From Nemertoderma westbladi (taxonomy: Eukaryota > Xenacoelomorpha > Nemertodermatida > Nemertodermatidae), in NCBI GenBank assembly GCA_032718475.1, contig JAUCBJ010004280.1:1-48684 (forward strand): a stretch of DNA of 48,684 nucleotides, written 5' to 3'. The notes below the pieces were generated by a model. The model was not told the origin of the DNA. It was given only the letters and a program-made list of their open reading frames with translations, and made no database searches. Below, in pieces: positions 9,100 to 21,299 of this stretch (positions are counted from its first letter, which is position 1; every line of letters begins with the position of its first letter). Both the position numbers and the translations under genes were made by a program.

Positions 9100-11376
9100 G
9101 TTAAATATGGCTGTGGTGGCCCTATGTGCCCTCCGTACTGTTGGATATGGTTGTTACCGTATGTGCCCTCCGTACTGTTGGATATGGTTGTTACCGTATG
9201 TGCCCTCCGTACTGTTGGATATGGTTGTTACCGTATGTGCCCTGCCCTCCGTACTGTTGGATATGGTTGTTACCGTATGTGCCCTGCCCTCCGTACTGTT
9301 GGATATGGTTGTTACCGTATGTGCCCTGCCCTCCGTACTGTTGGATATGGTTGTTACCGTATGTGCCCTGCCCTCCGTACTGTTGGATATGGTTGTTACC
9401 GTATGTGCCCTGCCCTCCGTACTGTTGGATATGGTTGTTACCGTATGTTCCCTCCGTACTGTTGGATATGGTTGTTACAGTATGTGCCCTGCCCTCCGTA
9501 CTGTTGGATATGGTTGTTACCCTATGTGCCCTCCGTACTGTTGGATATGGTTGTTACCGTATGTGCCCTCCGTACTGTTGGATATGGTTGTTACCGTATG
9601 TGCCCTGCCCTCCGCACTGTTGGATATGGTTGTTACCGTATGTGCCCTGCCCTCCGTACTGTTGGATATGGTTGTTACCGTATGTGCCCTCCGTACTGTT
9701 GGATATGGTTGTTACCGTATGTGCCCTCCGTACTGTTGGATATGGTTGTTACCGTATGTGCCCTCCGTACTGTTGGATATGGTTGTTACCCTATGTGCCC
9801 TCCGTACTGTTGGATATGGTTGTTACCGTATGTGCCCTCCGTACTGTTGGATATGGTTGTTACCGTATGTGCCCTGCCCTCCGTACTGTTGGATATGGTT
9901 GTTACCGTATGTGCCCTCCGTACTGTTGGATATGGTTGTTACCCTATGTGCCCTCCGTACTGTTGGATATGGTTGTTACCGTATGTGCCCTCCGTACTGT
10001 TGGATATGGTTGTTACCGTATGTGCCCTACCCTCCGCACTGTTGGATATGGTTGTTACCGTATGTGCCCTGCCCTCCGTACTGTTGGATATGGTTGTTAC
10101 CGTATGTGCCCTCCGTACTGTTGGATATGGTTGTTACCGTATGTGCCCTGCCCTCCGTACTGTTGGATATGGTTGTTACCGTATGTGCCCTGCCCTCCGT
10201 ACTGTTGGATATGGTTGTTACCGTATGTGCCCTGCCCTCCGTACTGTTGGATATGGTTGTTACCGTATGTGCCCTGCCCTCCGTACTGTTGGATATGGTT
10301 GTTACCGTATGTGCCCTGCCCTCCGTACTGTTGGATATGGTTGTTACCGTATGTGCCCTCCGTACTGTTGGATATGGTTGTTACCGTATGTGCCCTGCCC
10401 TCCGTACTGTTGGATATGGTTGTTACCGTATGTGCCCTGCCCTCCGTACTGCTGGATATGGTTGTTACCGTATGTGCCCTCCGTACTGTTGGATATGGTT
10501 GTTACCGTATGTGCCCTGCCCTCCGTACTGTTGGATATGGTTGTTACCGTATGTGCCCTCCGTACTGTTGGATATGGTTGTTACCGTATGTGCCCTGCCC
10601 TCCGTACTGTTGGATATGGTTGTTACCGTATGTGCCCTGCCCTCCGTACTGCTGGATATGGTTGTTACCGTATGTGCCCTGCCCTCCGTACTGTTGGATA
10701 TGGTTGTTACCGTATGTGCCCTGCCCTCCGTACTGTTGGATATGGTTGTTACCGTATGTGCCCTGCCCTCCGTGTTGTTGGATATGGTTGTTACCGTATG
10801 TGCCCTGCCCTCCGTACTGTTCGATATGGTTGTTACCGTATGTGCCCTGCCCTCCGCACTGTTGGATATGGTTGTTACCGTATGTGCCCTGCCCTCCGTA
10901 CTGTTGGATATGGTTGTTACCGTATGTGCCCTGCCCTCCGTACTGTTGGATATGGTTGTTACCGTATGTTCCCTCCGTACTGTTGGATATGGTTGTTACC
11001 GTATGTGCCCTGCCCTCCGTACTGTTGGATATGGTTGTTACCGTATGTGCCCTCCGCACTGTTGGATATGGTTGTTACCGTATGTGCCCTCCGTACTGTT
11101 GGATATGGTTGTTACCGTATGTGCCCTGCTCTCCCTACTGTTGGATATGGTTGTTACCGTATGTGCCCTGCCCTCCGTACTGTTGGATATGGTTGTTACC
11201 GTATGTGCCCTGCCCTCCGTACTGTTGGATATGGTTGTTACCGTATGTGCCCTGCCCTCCGTACTGTTGGATATGGTTGTTACCGTATGTGCCCTGCCCT
11301 CCGTATTGTTGGATATGGTTGTTACCGTATGTGCCCTGCCCTCCGTACTGTTGGATATGGTTGTTACCGTATGTGC
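9100..11376. repeat. 37/42-bp minisatellite in intron 5, about 57 copies
   Basis: The core is CCCTCCGTACTGTTGGATAT followed by GGTTGTTACCGTATGTG. There are two length classes: 37 bases, and 42 bases with an additional CCCTG (GCCCTGCCCTCC). The classes are interspersed, so frame shifts many times along the array, yet no unit has a stop in any forward frame; all three forward frames stay open for about 2.3 kb. The predicted proteins (repeats of ALRTVGYGCYRMCP and its frame shifts) are almost certainly artefacts of an intronic satellite. Rare variants are CCGCAC, CCCTATG and GCTGG. Confidence 0.97.
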
Positions 11377-12340
11377 TTCCGTTGTGCCCATTTTGTAGGC
11401 CTATTATAATTTATTTAACGATATTGTTTGACATAATAAAGCTATCCTAATATTCTGCTGTTTTTCTCGAAGCAATAATAAATTTTTATTGAGGTAATAA
11501 ATTGCAAAGTATTTTGTATTTCACTAAAACCGTATTGAACCGTATTCATTTTTCAATGTGATGCATTATTTTCTCCAAATTCATTAGACCAAATTTGTTG
11601 GATGATTGAATGTGGGGAAATGAGTCATGTGGTTGGTATCACATTGGAGCAAAATATATACGGCTATTACCGTTCGGCGTGGGGGTGTTTTCAAACACCA
11701 ACGGCATGTTTATGTGACACCAAGTTTAGCCTTGACTTTGATTGTTTGACAGCGAATAAAGGCAAACATCCATTATTAACATTCGAAACATTTATCGAAG
11801 TAGGTAGGGTAAGCTCACGTTACCTCATATCCAGAATTAGAATATAAATATATGTTATGAAAGTAATCGTTTTACTAAGACGATGTGGCATACAGTAGAG
11901 TACATCAATTACTTTTAACTTGAAAGCACTGGACAAATATTAGTCTAATAGTATATTACGTTAATGTAAAGACAGCCACCCTTTTCTACACACACCCGCA
12001 ACCACCCACCCTCATTTCCTCCTAATTTTTCCACAAATCCATATCATATTCATATTGCATGCTGTTGGAACCGGGGCACTCTTAAGTCTAAATTTTAGAT
12101 CAAAAACCTTTCTTTCCAGATCCTTTTTTTTTTATACAAATCCCCGCCAATATTGCACACAATTTCCCTACAGCTTTATTAGTAGCCCTTATGGATACTG
12201 CAGTTAACTTAGCTTATAGGTAATTTTGATGTGATTCCATGTCACTGTCACAAAACATTTAATAATGAGGTTGGTGCTAGGTGCATTAAAATAAAAATCG
12301 ATTAGGTGATTTTGGCTGAATGAGTGGTTTTAAGTACCTT
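11377..12340. other. Intron 5, unassigned stretch
   Basis: It contains an 81-codon open frame (11602-11847) without recognisable similarity, probably chance. Otherwise the stretch is AT-rich with a few C-rich tracts (about 11978-12015). No gene is supported. Confidence 0.5.
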
Positions 12341-12344
12341 CCTA

Positions 12345-12460
12345 TTATTATAAGTTTTGTTGGGCACAGCTTTGCAAAGTCGTCAATGACGTCCAGGTGG
12401 TATCGAACTGGTGACTTCCGGGTTGGAAGTCTTACGCTCTAACCATTCAGCTGGTTCGGC
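12345..12460 (-). mobile_element. tRNA-derived SINE fragment
   Basis: On the minus strand from 12460 the sequence begins GCCGAACCAGCTGAATGGTT AGAGCG, which resembles a tRNA 5' half with an A box. About 50 bases later comes CCAGTTCGATACC, a good B box (GGTTCGANNCC type). Between them the would-be anticodon arm (ACTTC-CAACCCG-GAAGT) lacks the expected T33, so this is not a functional tRNA. The bases beyond (GACTTTGCAAAGCTGTGCCC on the minus strand) would be the SINE body. Confidence 0.6.
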
Positions 12461-13433
12461 TCAGGTAAAAGGTACTGCCCGACAAAAGTTTAAATTAAAG
12501 GCCGCCTTAAGTATGGCCTTGGCCTATGACTTTATGTAAAGACCTCTTAAGTTTAGTTATCCAATTGTTTTTAAGGACTAACCAGACTCTGTCCAGATGT
12601 TCTCAATAGACTTTCCTTCGAATAATTTAATTATTAATTTTTACATCGGCAGTTGATATCAACTTGTATCTTATTAGTCGTCCGTGACGTCACTTTCTCT
12701 GCAAGCATTGCTTCTTTTTGAAATAAATAAAATCATGCGTAATGTTTGAGCGACTTAAAACTCATTTCAATAGATAACATCATATAATATTAACATTAAC
12801 ATAATATAACCAACCACATCACCAAAGATTTTTAATTATGGATTTTCACACCACAATTTTCTGGTGTATATTTCCACATGTGGCAAACTCATTTAGCACA
12901 TTATTGTGAGAGGAGTTCTGTATTAAATGTACATTTACATTTATACGTTTATATTATATGTACATTTATTATATGTACATATTAATGTACATTTATATTA
13001 ATTCGATTTTATCCTTGTAACTACTGCTACTTAGTAACCTACGACCGGTTGACAGGATTGACAAGGGATACTGAAACTATAAAATATATTATTGGAAAGA
13101 AACTGTAATTCAGACTCTATCCCAAACATACAACGTTTTCGATCTCCTGCTCTGTTTCTGTTTTTGAATTGTACTTAGATATTGACTGGGTTAAGGAGAA
13201 ATTAAGTCTCCCCTCAGGCAGGCATTGTCGTAGTCATGGGAGAGAGAGTGGAGCCCCCCCCCCAAATTAAGAAAAAGTTAAAAATAAAAGGGAAATTTGG
13301 GACAGCTAGCCGATGATGGCTATCGGGTGTATTTGTACCTGACAGTGAGGGACTTTCGGACTCTCATTTGAATTCCGGAATTTGGTACATTTTGGTGACT
13401 AAATAAACTCGTAGTTGAGCGAGTACATAGTGT
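12461..13433. other. Intron 5, unassigned stretch
   Basis: AT-rich DNA. It includes short TACATTTA repetition near 12928-13000 and a C-run at 13254-13263. No gene was recognised. Confidence 0.5.
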
Positions 13434-13639
13434 CAGTGGCGTAGCCACGGGGTATTAATGGGGGGGGGGGGGGGGGGGGCACTCCACCCCCCTCCCCCTT
13501 TCAACCTGCTTACCCCTACACCTCATGCAGGAAGGAAGTCTGATATTTTATATTGTTAAACAAGAGTTTTAAAAAAATATTTCCTCGTATTATATTTTTC
13601 TCAAAACCCCCACCCCCCCTCCCTCTCCTTACGCTACTG
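13434..13639. mobile_element. Candidate short inverted-repeat element with G-run
   Basis: The left end CAGTGGCGTAGCC and the right end ACGCTACTG, whose reverse complement is CAGTAGCGT, form a short imperfect terminal inverted repeat. G-rich DNA (a run of about 20 G at 13460-13479) follows the left end and C-rich DNA precedes the right end. The 206-base span looks like a MITE-type non-autonomous element. I could not see a convincing target-site duplication (flanks AGTGT and TAAGA), so the assignment is tentative. Confidence 0.4.
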
Positions 13640-13802
13640 TAAGATTACTTGAGAAATGTGTAAACTAATCCCATCCTGATACCGAGATGGAAATTATCCG
13701 TACTTTTCGTGATTTATTTTTCTCCTATCCCATTTTATATGCCTTATAACTAAACATAAATGAACATTCTTTAAACTCCATACTTGACTTCTAAAATTCA
13801 TT

Positions 13803-14024
13803 TTAGAATTATTCACAAAATCTGGTTCTATTCATAGCTATTCTACCCGATCGGCAGCCCGAGGTGACTACTATATTCAAACTGTAAGGCTCTCTTCATC
13901 TCAACGCTCTTTGAGCTTCCAGGGCCCTCAAATTTGGAATATCATTCCTTCGGACATTAGGTCTTCAAAAACAAAAACAATCTTTTCTAAAAAATTAAAA
14001 CAATATCTGTTAGCCTCTATCTGA
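13803..14024 (+). pseudogene. LINE reverse transcriptase C-terminal remnant
   Basis: The frame reads LFTKSGSIHSYSTRSAARGD then QTVRLSSSQRSLSFQGPQIW, NIIPSDIRSSK and a stop at 14022-14024. The order (S-T-R-S near the start, S-x-x-x-Q-G-P-x-x-W-N-x-I-P-x-x-I-R, then a basic tail) is characteristic of the C-terminal end of ORF2 in non-LTR retrotransposons. The frame is closed upstream by a TGA at 13785, so only about the last 70 residues remain. It is on the same strand as the host gene. Confidence 0.7.
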
Positions 14025-14550
14025 TTAACTCTATTTTATTTTTATTTGTTTTTTATTGAATTTTTTTTTCCCTTATGAAATGCAATTATAATGCACAAAA
14101 TTTTAAAATTTATCAATTTTATATGTGTTAGTTTGCCTGCGTTGGTGCATGGACCTGACCCGTCGTGTGTTATCGATTGCTTGTGTGATGTGAATAAAAA
14201 ACGTCAGCAAGTTCTAAATTGGTAAAATTCTGAATCTAGTATAAACTGAACCCTCACTCTCCTCCCCCCCCCCCCCCCCCCCCCCTCCCCCCCAAGTTAC
14301 TCTCCCCCATGTCCACAACACCCCCACACTCCACTATTTCCAGCATCTGGATACTAGCACTACTAGCTATGCTATTGCTATAGTATCCAGTGCAATGTTT
14401 TTTTCAATGTTAGTATGTTAGTTATATCATTTACTTTATGTATGTGCATTGTACATATTTTATGGAAGTAATGGAAAGGAAATTAAAAATAAATTGAAAT
14501 TGAAATTGACTTGATAATATACGACTTGATACTCCAAGTCGTAATACCAC
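14025..14550. other. Possible LINE 3' region, C-run and short-repeat tail
   Basis: Downstream of the LINE stop lie a C-rich run (14262-14293) and, at 14494-14512, three copies of AAATTG preceded by a TGTACATATTTTATGG segment. Such short tandem tails are common at LINE 3' ends. A connection with the remnant at 13803 is plausible but unproven. Confidence 0.35.
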
Positions 14551-15004
14551 TTTATAAGATTGCAGTGGTACCGTCTCCTCTCCTGGAATCCTTGATGACG
14601 CTCGGATTCTATAACGCTACGGACTGTAGTCTTATAAAGTGCTGTATTATAAGACTTGAGTTGAACACTGTTTTTTTTTATAAAAGGTAATAAGAATTTC
14701 AATAAGAAATTAAACTTTTAAAATATTTTTTATTGTTTATGTTTTTTCGTAAATTATAGTCTTCCTTATATTTGTTTTTAATCATTTTAATATAATTGCA
14801 TAGTTTTTAATAAATATATATTGTAGTCTGTTAAACGTTTTTAGGCTATTTCATTCCTACCTGTTAGTTTTTTAATAAAAATTGTAAATCCCTGAATACC
14901 GATACCTCTGGAGATGATCATTTTATATTATTTATATTATATGAGTTTTCTCGATTTTACAACACTAATATTATAATATATTCCCCATGAAATTTTTTTT
15001 TATA
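14551..15004. other. Intron 5, unassigned AT-rich stretch
   Basis: Very AT-rich, with no gene recognised. An 80-codon minus-strand open frame here has no recognisable content. Confidence 0.5.
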
Positions 15005-15750
15005 TATCCCCAATGGTTCCCGTACCGCGTTGTTTCTATATCCCCAATGGTTCCCGTACCGCGTTGTTTCTATATCCCCAATGGTTCCAGTACCGCGTTG
15101 TTTCTATATCTCCAATGGTTCCAGTACCGCGTTGTTTCTATATCCCCAATGGTTCCCGTACCGCGTTGTTTCTATATCTCCAATGGTTCCAGTACCGCGT
15201 TGTTTCTATATCCCCAATGGTTCCAGTACCGCGTTGTTTCTATATCTCCAATGGTTCCAGTACCGCGTTGTTTCTATATCCCCAATGGTTCCAGTACCGC
15301 GTTGTTTCTATATCCCCAATGGTTCCAGTACCGCGTTGTTTCTATATCCCCAATGGTTCCCGTACCGCGTTGTTTCTATATCCCCAATGGTTCCCGTACC
15401 GCGTTGTTTCTATATCCCCAATGGTTCCAGTACCGCGTTGTTTCTATATCTCCAATGGTTCCAGTACCGCGTTGTTTCTATATCCCCAATGGTTCCCGTA
15501 CCGCGTTGTTTCTATATCCCCAATGGTTCCCGTACCGCGTTGTTTCTATATCCCCAATGGTTCCCGTACCGCGTTGTTTCTATATCCCCAATTGTTCCCG
15601 TACCGCGTTGTTTCTATATCCCCAATGGTTCCCGTACCGCGTTGTTTCTATATCCCCAATGGTTCCCGTACCGCGTTGTTTCTATATCCCCAATGGTTCC
15701 AGTACCGCGTTGTTTCTATATCCCCAATGGTTCCCGTACCGCGTTGTTTC
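15005..15750. repeat. 34-bp minisatellite in intron 5, about 22 copies
   Basis: The unit is CCGCGTTGTTTCTATATCCC followed by CAATGGTTCCCGTA. Two polymorphic positions account for nearly all differences: CCCGTA or CCAGTA, and TCCCC or TCTCC. There is no stop in any forward frame, so three overlapping long open frames appear; these are artefacts. Confidence 0.97.
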
Positions 15751-16680
15751 ATGGGCAGAGGGATTGCGCTGGAACTTGGCATGTGCGTATAACTTTAACC
15801 AGCGGTCGTTATAGGCCACTTTTCGAAAAGTTTAATTCACGTTCGGTACCGGTACTGGGTACCGGTACGTCAGTAGGCCTATACCGGTACCAGTACGCCA
15901 GTAGGCCTAATCCGGTAGCGGGAAATACCGGGTAACATGCCTCGGGTATTGCGTGCTAGTATTTTATATAAAAACCTATTGGATATAGTTTTTTCATTAA
16001 CTAGTATAATTAATTATTATAGTAATAAAAATCATTATTTAAGTGAAAATTTGTTTAATTATCATAGTTACTGGACCCTTTTATATGTCAACACAATGTA
16101 CCAAATTCCAAGAGTATTTATTTTTTATAATTTCTGAATTAAGCCATTATTCTGAGTTGCGAATATACCGATATCTATGTCATTAAAGACATCTTATCGT
16201 CAGCGCTGAAACCTGTCCAAATCATAACAACTCCTAGCTGATTATCGCCAGCACTCAAACTTCTCCAGTCTCCACACCATTACAACTCTAAATATTTGTA
16301 TTTTCCATAAAACTAGTAGAAAACAATCACTGTAATTATAGATCCTATATTTTTGTAAATATTAACTTTCATTATGTATTTCCCTGGATTGTTTAAATGT
16401 TTTCTTTATTCTTTTTTACCTTTCTGGTTTTTAGGGCTGCTATTTTTCTGACACTCAAGTGTACATTCTTTATTGAATTTCGCGTTTTCTAGGTGTTTTG
16501 GTGACAAGATATTCGCTGGGTTTATTATTACTTGAATTATAATTATAATTATACAATTTTAACTAATATTTGAGTTATAGCAATATTTTATATATACATT
16601 AAATGAACAGATACAGCATAGGTCAATTACATATAATAACATTTATTTTCAAATTATAGTATAAAATATTACAAGTAGGA
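15751..16680. other. Intron 5, unassigned stretch
   Basis: It includes a cluster of GGTACCGGTAC-like self-complementary motifs (15845-15893). The rest is AT-rich with no recognised gene. Confidence 0.5.
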
Positions 16681-19566
16681 AAGTGTAGTTGCACGGTAGC
16701 ACGATGTGTAGTTACAACGTGGCACAATGTGTAGTGCTCGGTGGCACATAGTGTTGGTGAACGGAGGCTCAAAGTGTAGTTGCACGGTGGCTCAAAGTGT
16801 AGTTACACGGTGGCTCGGAATGTAGTTGCACAAACTGTAGTTGAACGATGACACAATGTGTAGTTGCACAGTGGCACAAACTGTAGTGGAACGGTGGCAG
16901 AAAGTTAGTTGCACGGTGGCACAACGTGTAGTTATGTGATGGAAAAAGTGTAATTCAATGGAGGCACACAGTGAAGTTACACAGTGGCACATAGTGTAGT
17001 TGCACAATGTGTAGTTGAACGGTGACACAATGTGTAGTTGCACGGTGGCACAAACTGTAGTGGAACGGTGGTAATATGTATTGTTGCACGGTGTCACAAT
17101 GTGTAGTTGCACAGTGGCACAAACTGTAGTGGAACGGTGGCAGAAAGTGCAGTTACATGGTGGCACAACGTGTAGTTATGTGATGGCAAAAGTGTAATTC
17201 AATGGCACAGTTACACAGTGGCACACAGTGTAGTTGCACAATGTGTAGTTATACGGTGGTACACCGTGTAGTTATGTGATGGCACAAAGTGTAATTTCAC
17301 GGTGACACAAAGTATAGTTGCACGATGACACAAACTGTAGTTGAACTGTGACACAATGTGTTGTTGCACGGTGTCACAAAGTGTAGTTGCACGGTGACAC
17401 AATGTGTAGTTGCACGGTGACACAAACTGTAGTGGAACGGTGGTAATATGTATTGTTGCACGGTGTCACAAAGTGTAATTTCACGGTGACACAAAGTATA
17501 GTTGAACGGTGACACAATGTGTAGTTGCACGGTGGCACAAACTGTAGTGGAACGGTGGTAATATGTATTGTTGCACGGTGTCACAAAGTGTAATTTCACG
17601 GTGACACAAAGTATAGTTGAACGGTGTCACAATGTGTAGTTGCACGGTGACACAAAGTGTAGTTGTATGGTGGCACAACTTGCAGTTGAGCGGTGGCACA
17701 AAGTGTAGTTGAACGGTGGCACAAAGTGTAGTTGTATTGTGGCTCAACTTGCAGTTGAACGGTGGCACAAAGTGTAGTTGAACGGTGGTAATATGTATTG
17801 TTGCACGGTGTCACAAAGTGTAGTTGCACGGTGACACAAAGTGTAGTTGTATGGTGGCACAACTTTCAGTTGAGCGGTGGCACAAAGTGTAGTTGAACGG
17901 TGGCACAAAGTGTAGTTGCACGGTGACACAAAGTGAAGTTGTATGGTGGCACAACTTGCAGTTAAACGGTGGCTCAAAGTGTAGTTGAACGGTGGTAATA
18001 TGTATTGTTGCACGGTGTCACAAAGTGTAGTTGCACGGTGACACAAAGTATAGTTGCACGATGACACAAACTGTAGTTGAACGGTGACTCAATGTGTAGT
18101 TGCACAGTGGCACAAACTGTAGTGGAACGGTGGCAGAAAGTGTAGTTGCACGGTGGCACAACGTGTAGTTCTGTGATGGCAAAAGTGTAATTCAATGGTG
18201 GCACAAAGTGAAGTTACACAGTGGCACATAGTGTAGTTATACGCTGGTACACCGTGTAGTTATGTGATGGCACAAAGTGTAATTTCACGGTGACACAAAG
18301 TATAGTTGCACGATAACACAAACTGTAGTTGAACTGTGACACAATGTGTAGTTGCACGGTGGCACAAACTTTAGTTGAACGGTGATAAAATGTATTGTTG
18401 CACGGTGTCACAAAGTGTAGTTGCACGGTGACACAAAGTGTAGTTGTATGGTGGCACAACTTGCAGTTGAGCGGTGGCACAAAGTGTAGTTGAACGGTGA
18501 CACAAAGTGTAGTTGTATGGTGGCACAACTTGCAGTTGAACGGTGGCACAAAGTGTAGTTGAACGGCGGCACAAAGTGTAGTTGAACGGTGGCAGAAAGT
18601 GTAGTTGAACGGTGGCACAAAGTGTAGTTGAACGGTGGCAGAAAGTGTAGTTGAAAGGTGGCACAAAGTGTAGTTGAACGGTGGCAGAAAGTGTAGTTGA
18701 ACGGTGGCACAAAGTGTAGTTGAACGGTGGCAGAAAGTGTAGTTGAACGGTGGCACAAAGTGTAGTTGAACGGTGGCAGAAAGTGTAGTTGAACGGTGGC
18801 ACAAAGTGTAGTTGAACGGTGGCAGAAAGTGTAGTTGAACGGTGGCACAAAGTGTAGTTGAACGGTGGCACAAAGTGTAGTTGAACGGTGGCACAAAGTG
18901 TAGTTGAACGGTTTCACAAAGTGTAGTTGAACGGTGGCAGAAAGTGTAGTTGAACGGTGGCACAAAGTGTAGTTGAACGGTGGCACAAAGTGTAGTTGAA
19001 TGGCGGTACAAAGAGTAGTTGAACGGTGGCACAAAGTGTAGTTGAACGGTGGCAGAAAGTGTAGTTGAACGGTGGCACAAAGTGTAGTTGAACGGTGGCA
19101 CAAAGTGTAGTTGTATGGTGGCACAAAGTGTAGTTGTATGGTGGCACAAAGTGTAGTTGTATGGTGGCACAAAGTGTAGTTGTATGGTGGCACAAAGTGT
19201 AGTTGTATGGTGGCACAAAGTGTAGTTGAACGGTGGCACAAAGTGTAGTTGCACGGTGACACAAAGTGTAGTTGTATGGTGGCACAAAGTGTAGTTGTAT
19301 GGTGGCACAAAGTGTAGTTGAACGGTGGCACAAAGTGTAGTTGCACGATGACACAAAGTGTAGTTGTATGGTGGCACAAAGTGTAGTTGTATGGTGGCAC
19401 AAAGTGTAGTTGTATGGTGGCACAAAGTGTAGTTGAACGGCGGCACAAAGTGTAGTTGAATGGCGGTACAAAGTGTAGTTGTATGGTGGCACAAAGTGTA
19501 GTTGAATGGCGGTACAAAGTGTAGTTGAATGGTGGCACAAAGTGTAGTTGAATGGCGGCACAAAGA
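16681..19566. repeat. 23-bp minisatellite in intron 5, about 125 copies
   Basis: The unit is CACAAAGTGTAGTTGAACGG plus TGG. The left two thirds is heterogeneous (GCACGGTGACAC, GGTAATATGTATTGTTGCAC, ACAGTGGCACAAACTG), with longer composite blocks that recur. The right third, from about 18540, is nearly uniform and shows two alternating forms (GAACGGTGGCACAAAG and GAACGGTGGCAGAAAG, and a GTATGG form). Long minus-strand open frames rich in cysteine and histidine are repeat artefacts. Confidence 0.96.
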
Positions 19567-19967
19567 GTAATTACATTTCTTAGGGAAACTTTCTTTTTAG
19601 TTTTTACTATTGCCAATAAAATTTAGTTATTTTCTCGAATAATTTTTCTTTGACTTGTTGAAATGGCAGTTAATGGCAGTTAATATCTTGTTATAATTTG
19701 TTTACTTTGAAAGTAATCGATATCTTGAAAATTACATTTTGAAATGTCGAAATGTCACATTGATTCCTTTAGATTTGGTTAAGACTAATCACAAGTTTAC
19801 CTTTCAGCAACTTAAAAAAAACACGCGTATTTTTGGCATGAAAGCTGTTTATTTTTTCAAGCAGTATAGATTAGGCAGATTTTGCTCCAAATTAATTAAT
19901 TAGTAACTGTTAGCGCGATTTATTCTGTTAAAGCATTTAGTAAATGTAGTGCTTGCTTTTCCCACAG
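19567..19967. other. End of intron 5
   Basis: Unique AT-rich sequence ending in the pyrimidine-rich acceptor GCTTGCTTTTCCCACAG. Confidence 0.6.
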
Positions 19968-20069
19968 TGAAGTCTCCTTGGATATGGGTGATGATCATGT
20001 ACTCTTAGAAAATGGTACAATCAATATTAGTGCACCTGAACTAACTACCATACTACCGTCATCGGCGAG
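19968..20069 (+). CDS. Receptor exon e6: start of beta chain
   Basis: The acceptor is CTTTTCCCACAG and the donor is GCGAG|GTATTA. It is 102 bases long with phase 2 on both sides. It reads EVSLDMGDDHVLLENGTINI and then SAPELTTILPSSA. The S-L-D-M-G start resembles the S-L-G-x-V-G sequence right after the cleavage site of vertebrate receptors, and NGT and NIS are potential glycosylation sites. It sits alone between two very long introns. Low conservation is normal for this linker, so the assignment rests on splice signals, phase and position. Confidence 0.78.
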
Positions 20070-21299
20070 GTATTATATACCCATACTAATGAGTCACCGT
20101 TGCATCCACAACACCATAACACACCGCGCTCCTTTATTTAGTGCACTTTATGTTTGTCTTGTATAAACCCACTTATTTTTCGTTATTTATTTTTTGTGTC
20201 GTGTGTAAGTGTATAAAGTTAAACCTTTTTTTCCCCTATGAACAACCCCTCATCTTTATTGCAACCTTTAGTGATTATTTATTCCATTGTTTTTACCCTC
20301 CAATTATAATACTTGTCTTCGTATGTATGTACCCCTCACCCAACCCTGTACCACCGTATGTTAAATTATATATTGTATGAATATATAGTATATATTGTAT
20401 GTATAAATTATATATATATTATATATATTTATATATAATTATATATGTTGGGATTTTTATAATATACACGCAGTAATATTAAATATTTATATATTAAATA
20501 TTTATTTAATATGTGTCCATTAGTTTTCATTTATAACGAAAAGACCCCCCAACACTAGAAAAACTATTATGCAAAATTTGTCTATAATTATTGGATTATT
20601 GTTCGCAAAATATTCATTTAAACTTAGTTTCGGTTTATCCCGTTGGCTTTAAAACGTTGCTCTAGGCGAAAACACTGTTGGTTGCGATTTTATTTAACGC
20701 TTAGGGTTGTCTGCAGTATTATATTTGTTGTTGTTTGAACTTAGTGTAAACAACAATGTACAATTTTTAAAAGCCACTGTTACTTTAAACCGGCAAAACT
20801 TTAGCAAAAACTTTAAATGTTCATATCTTTTGATTGCGTTAACGAAATTCGTCGATTTTGGGCTTGTTTTATAGCTCTTGATAAACCCAACAACATACTT
20901 TATTTGATATTAATTGATATTAATTATTAGTAATCGTATTTTCATTTGTATTTTTACTGTTTATAGTAGATCCAGTGTAGATTTGGGCGCAACTTTAAAC
21001 GTATACGTTTTTAATACGCAGCTCCAGAGATACCCAAGGCAGACATGTTTTAGTCTTTATATGTTTTGAAGAGACAATGTGAGATAATATAAAAATTAGG
21101 TTCTAGACATAAAACATGGGGTTTGGAAAATATGGGTTTTCTCAAAGAATATTACCGAACTTTGAAGGTTCACTGTTACTGGTAAATTAGATCTAGTGGC
21201 ACAATTACCCATGTTGAAGATAATTTATGGGCTTTGGGTGCTTTCTATAACTAACCAATTGATGTGACCATATCATCTCCTATGGCGAAGCTATTGCCA
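20070..21299. other. Intron 6, proximal part
   Basis: It contains AT microsatellite DNA at about 20365-20515. No exon or gene was recognised in the remainder, including the 79-codon open frame at 20141-20380. Confidence 0.5.
20365..20515. repeat. AT-rich microsatellite
   Basis: Interrupted TATATA and ATATATT runs, including self-complementary stretches such as ATATATTATATATATTTATA. Confidence 0.85.

Noticed and set aside
9076-11450. Three overlapping proteins of about 770 residues
   Set aside because: They are three frames of one 37/42-bp tandem repeat lacking stops, located in an intron, with no domain and no reason to be translated.
11602-11847. An 81-residue open frame as a gene or exon
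   Set aside because: No recognisable domain, no matching splice phase with the receptor, and located within a long intron; left as unassigned.
12398-12460. Functional tRNA gene on the minus strand
   Set aside because: A and B boxes are visible, but the anticodon arm lacks T33 and the acceptor stem does not close, so a SINE head is more likely.
14987-15935. Three long forward frames
   Set aside because: They are frames of the 34-bp minisatellite; no start context, domain or splice logic supports them.
16792-19616. Cysteine- and histidine-rich minus-strand proteins of 400-450 residues
   Set aside because: Several mutually shifted frames are open at once over a 23-bp repeat; the composition comes from the repeat, not from zinc-finger spacing.
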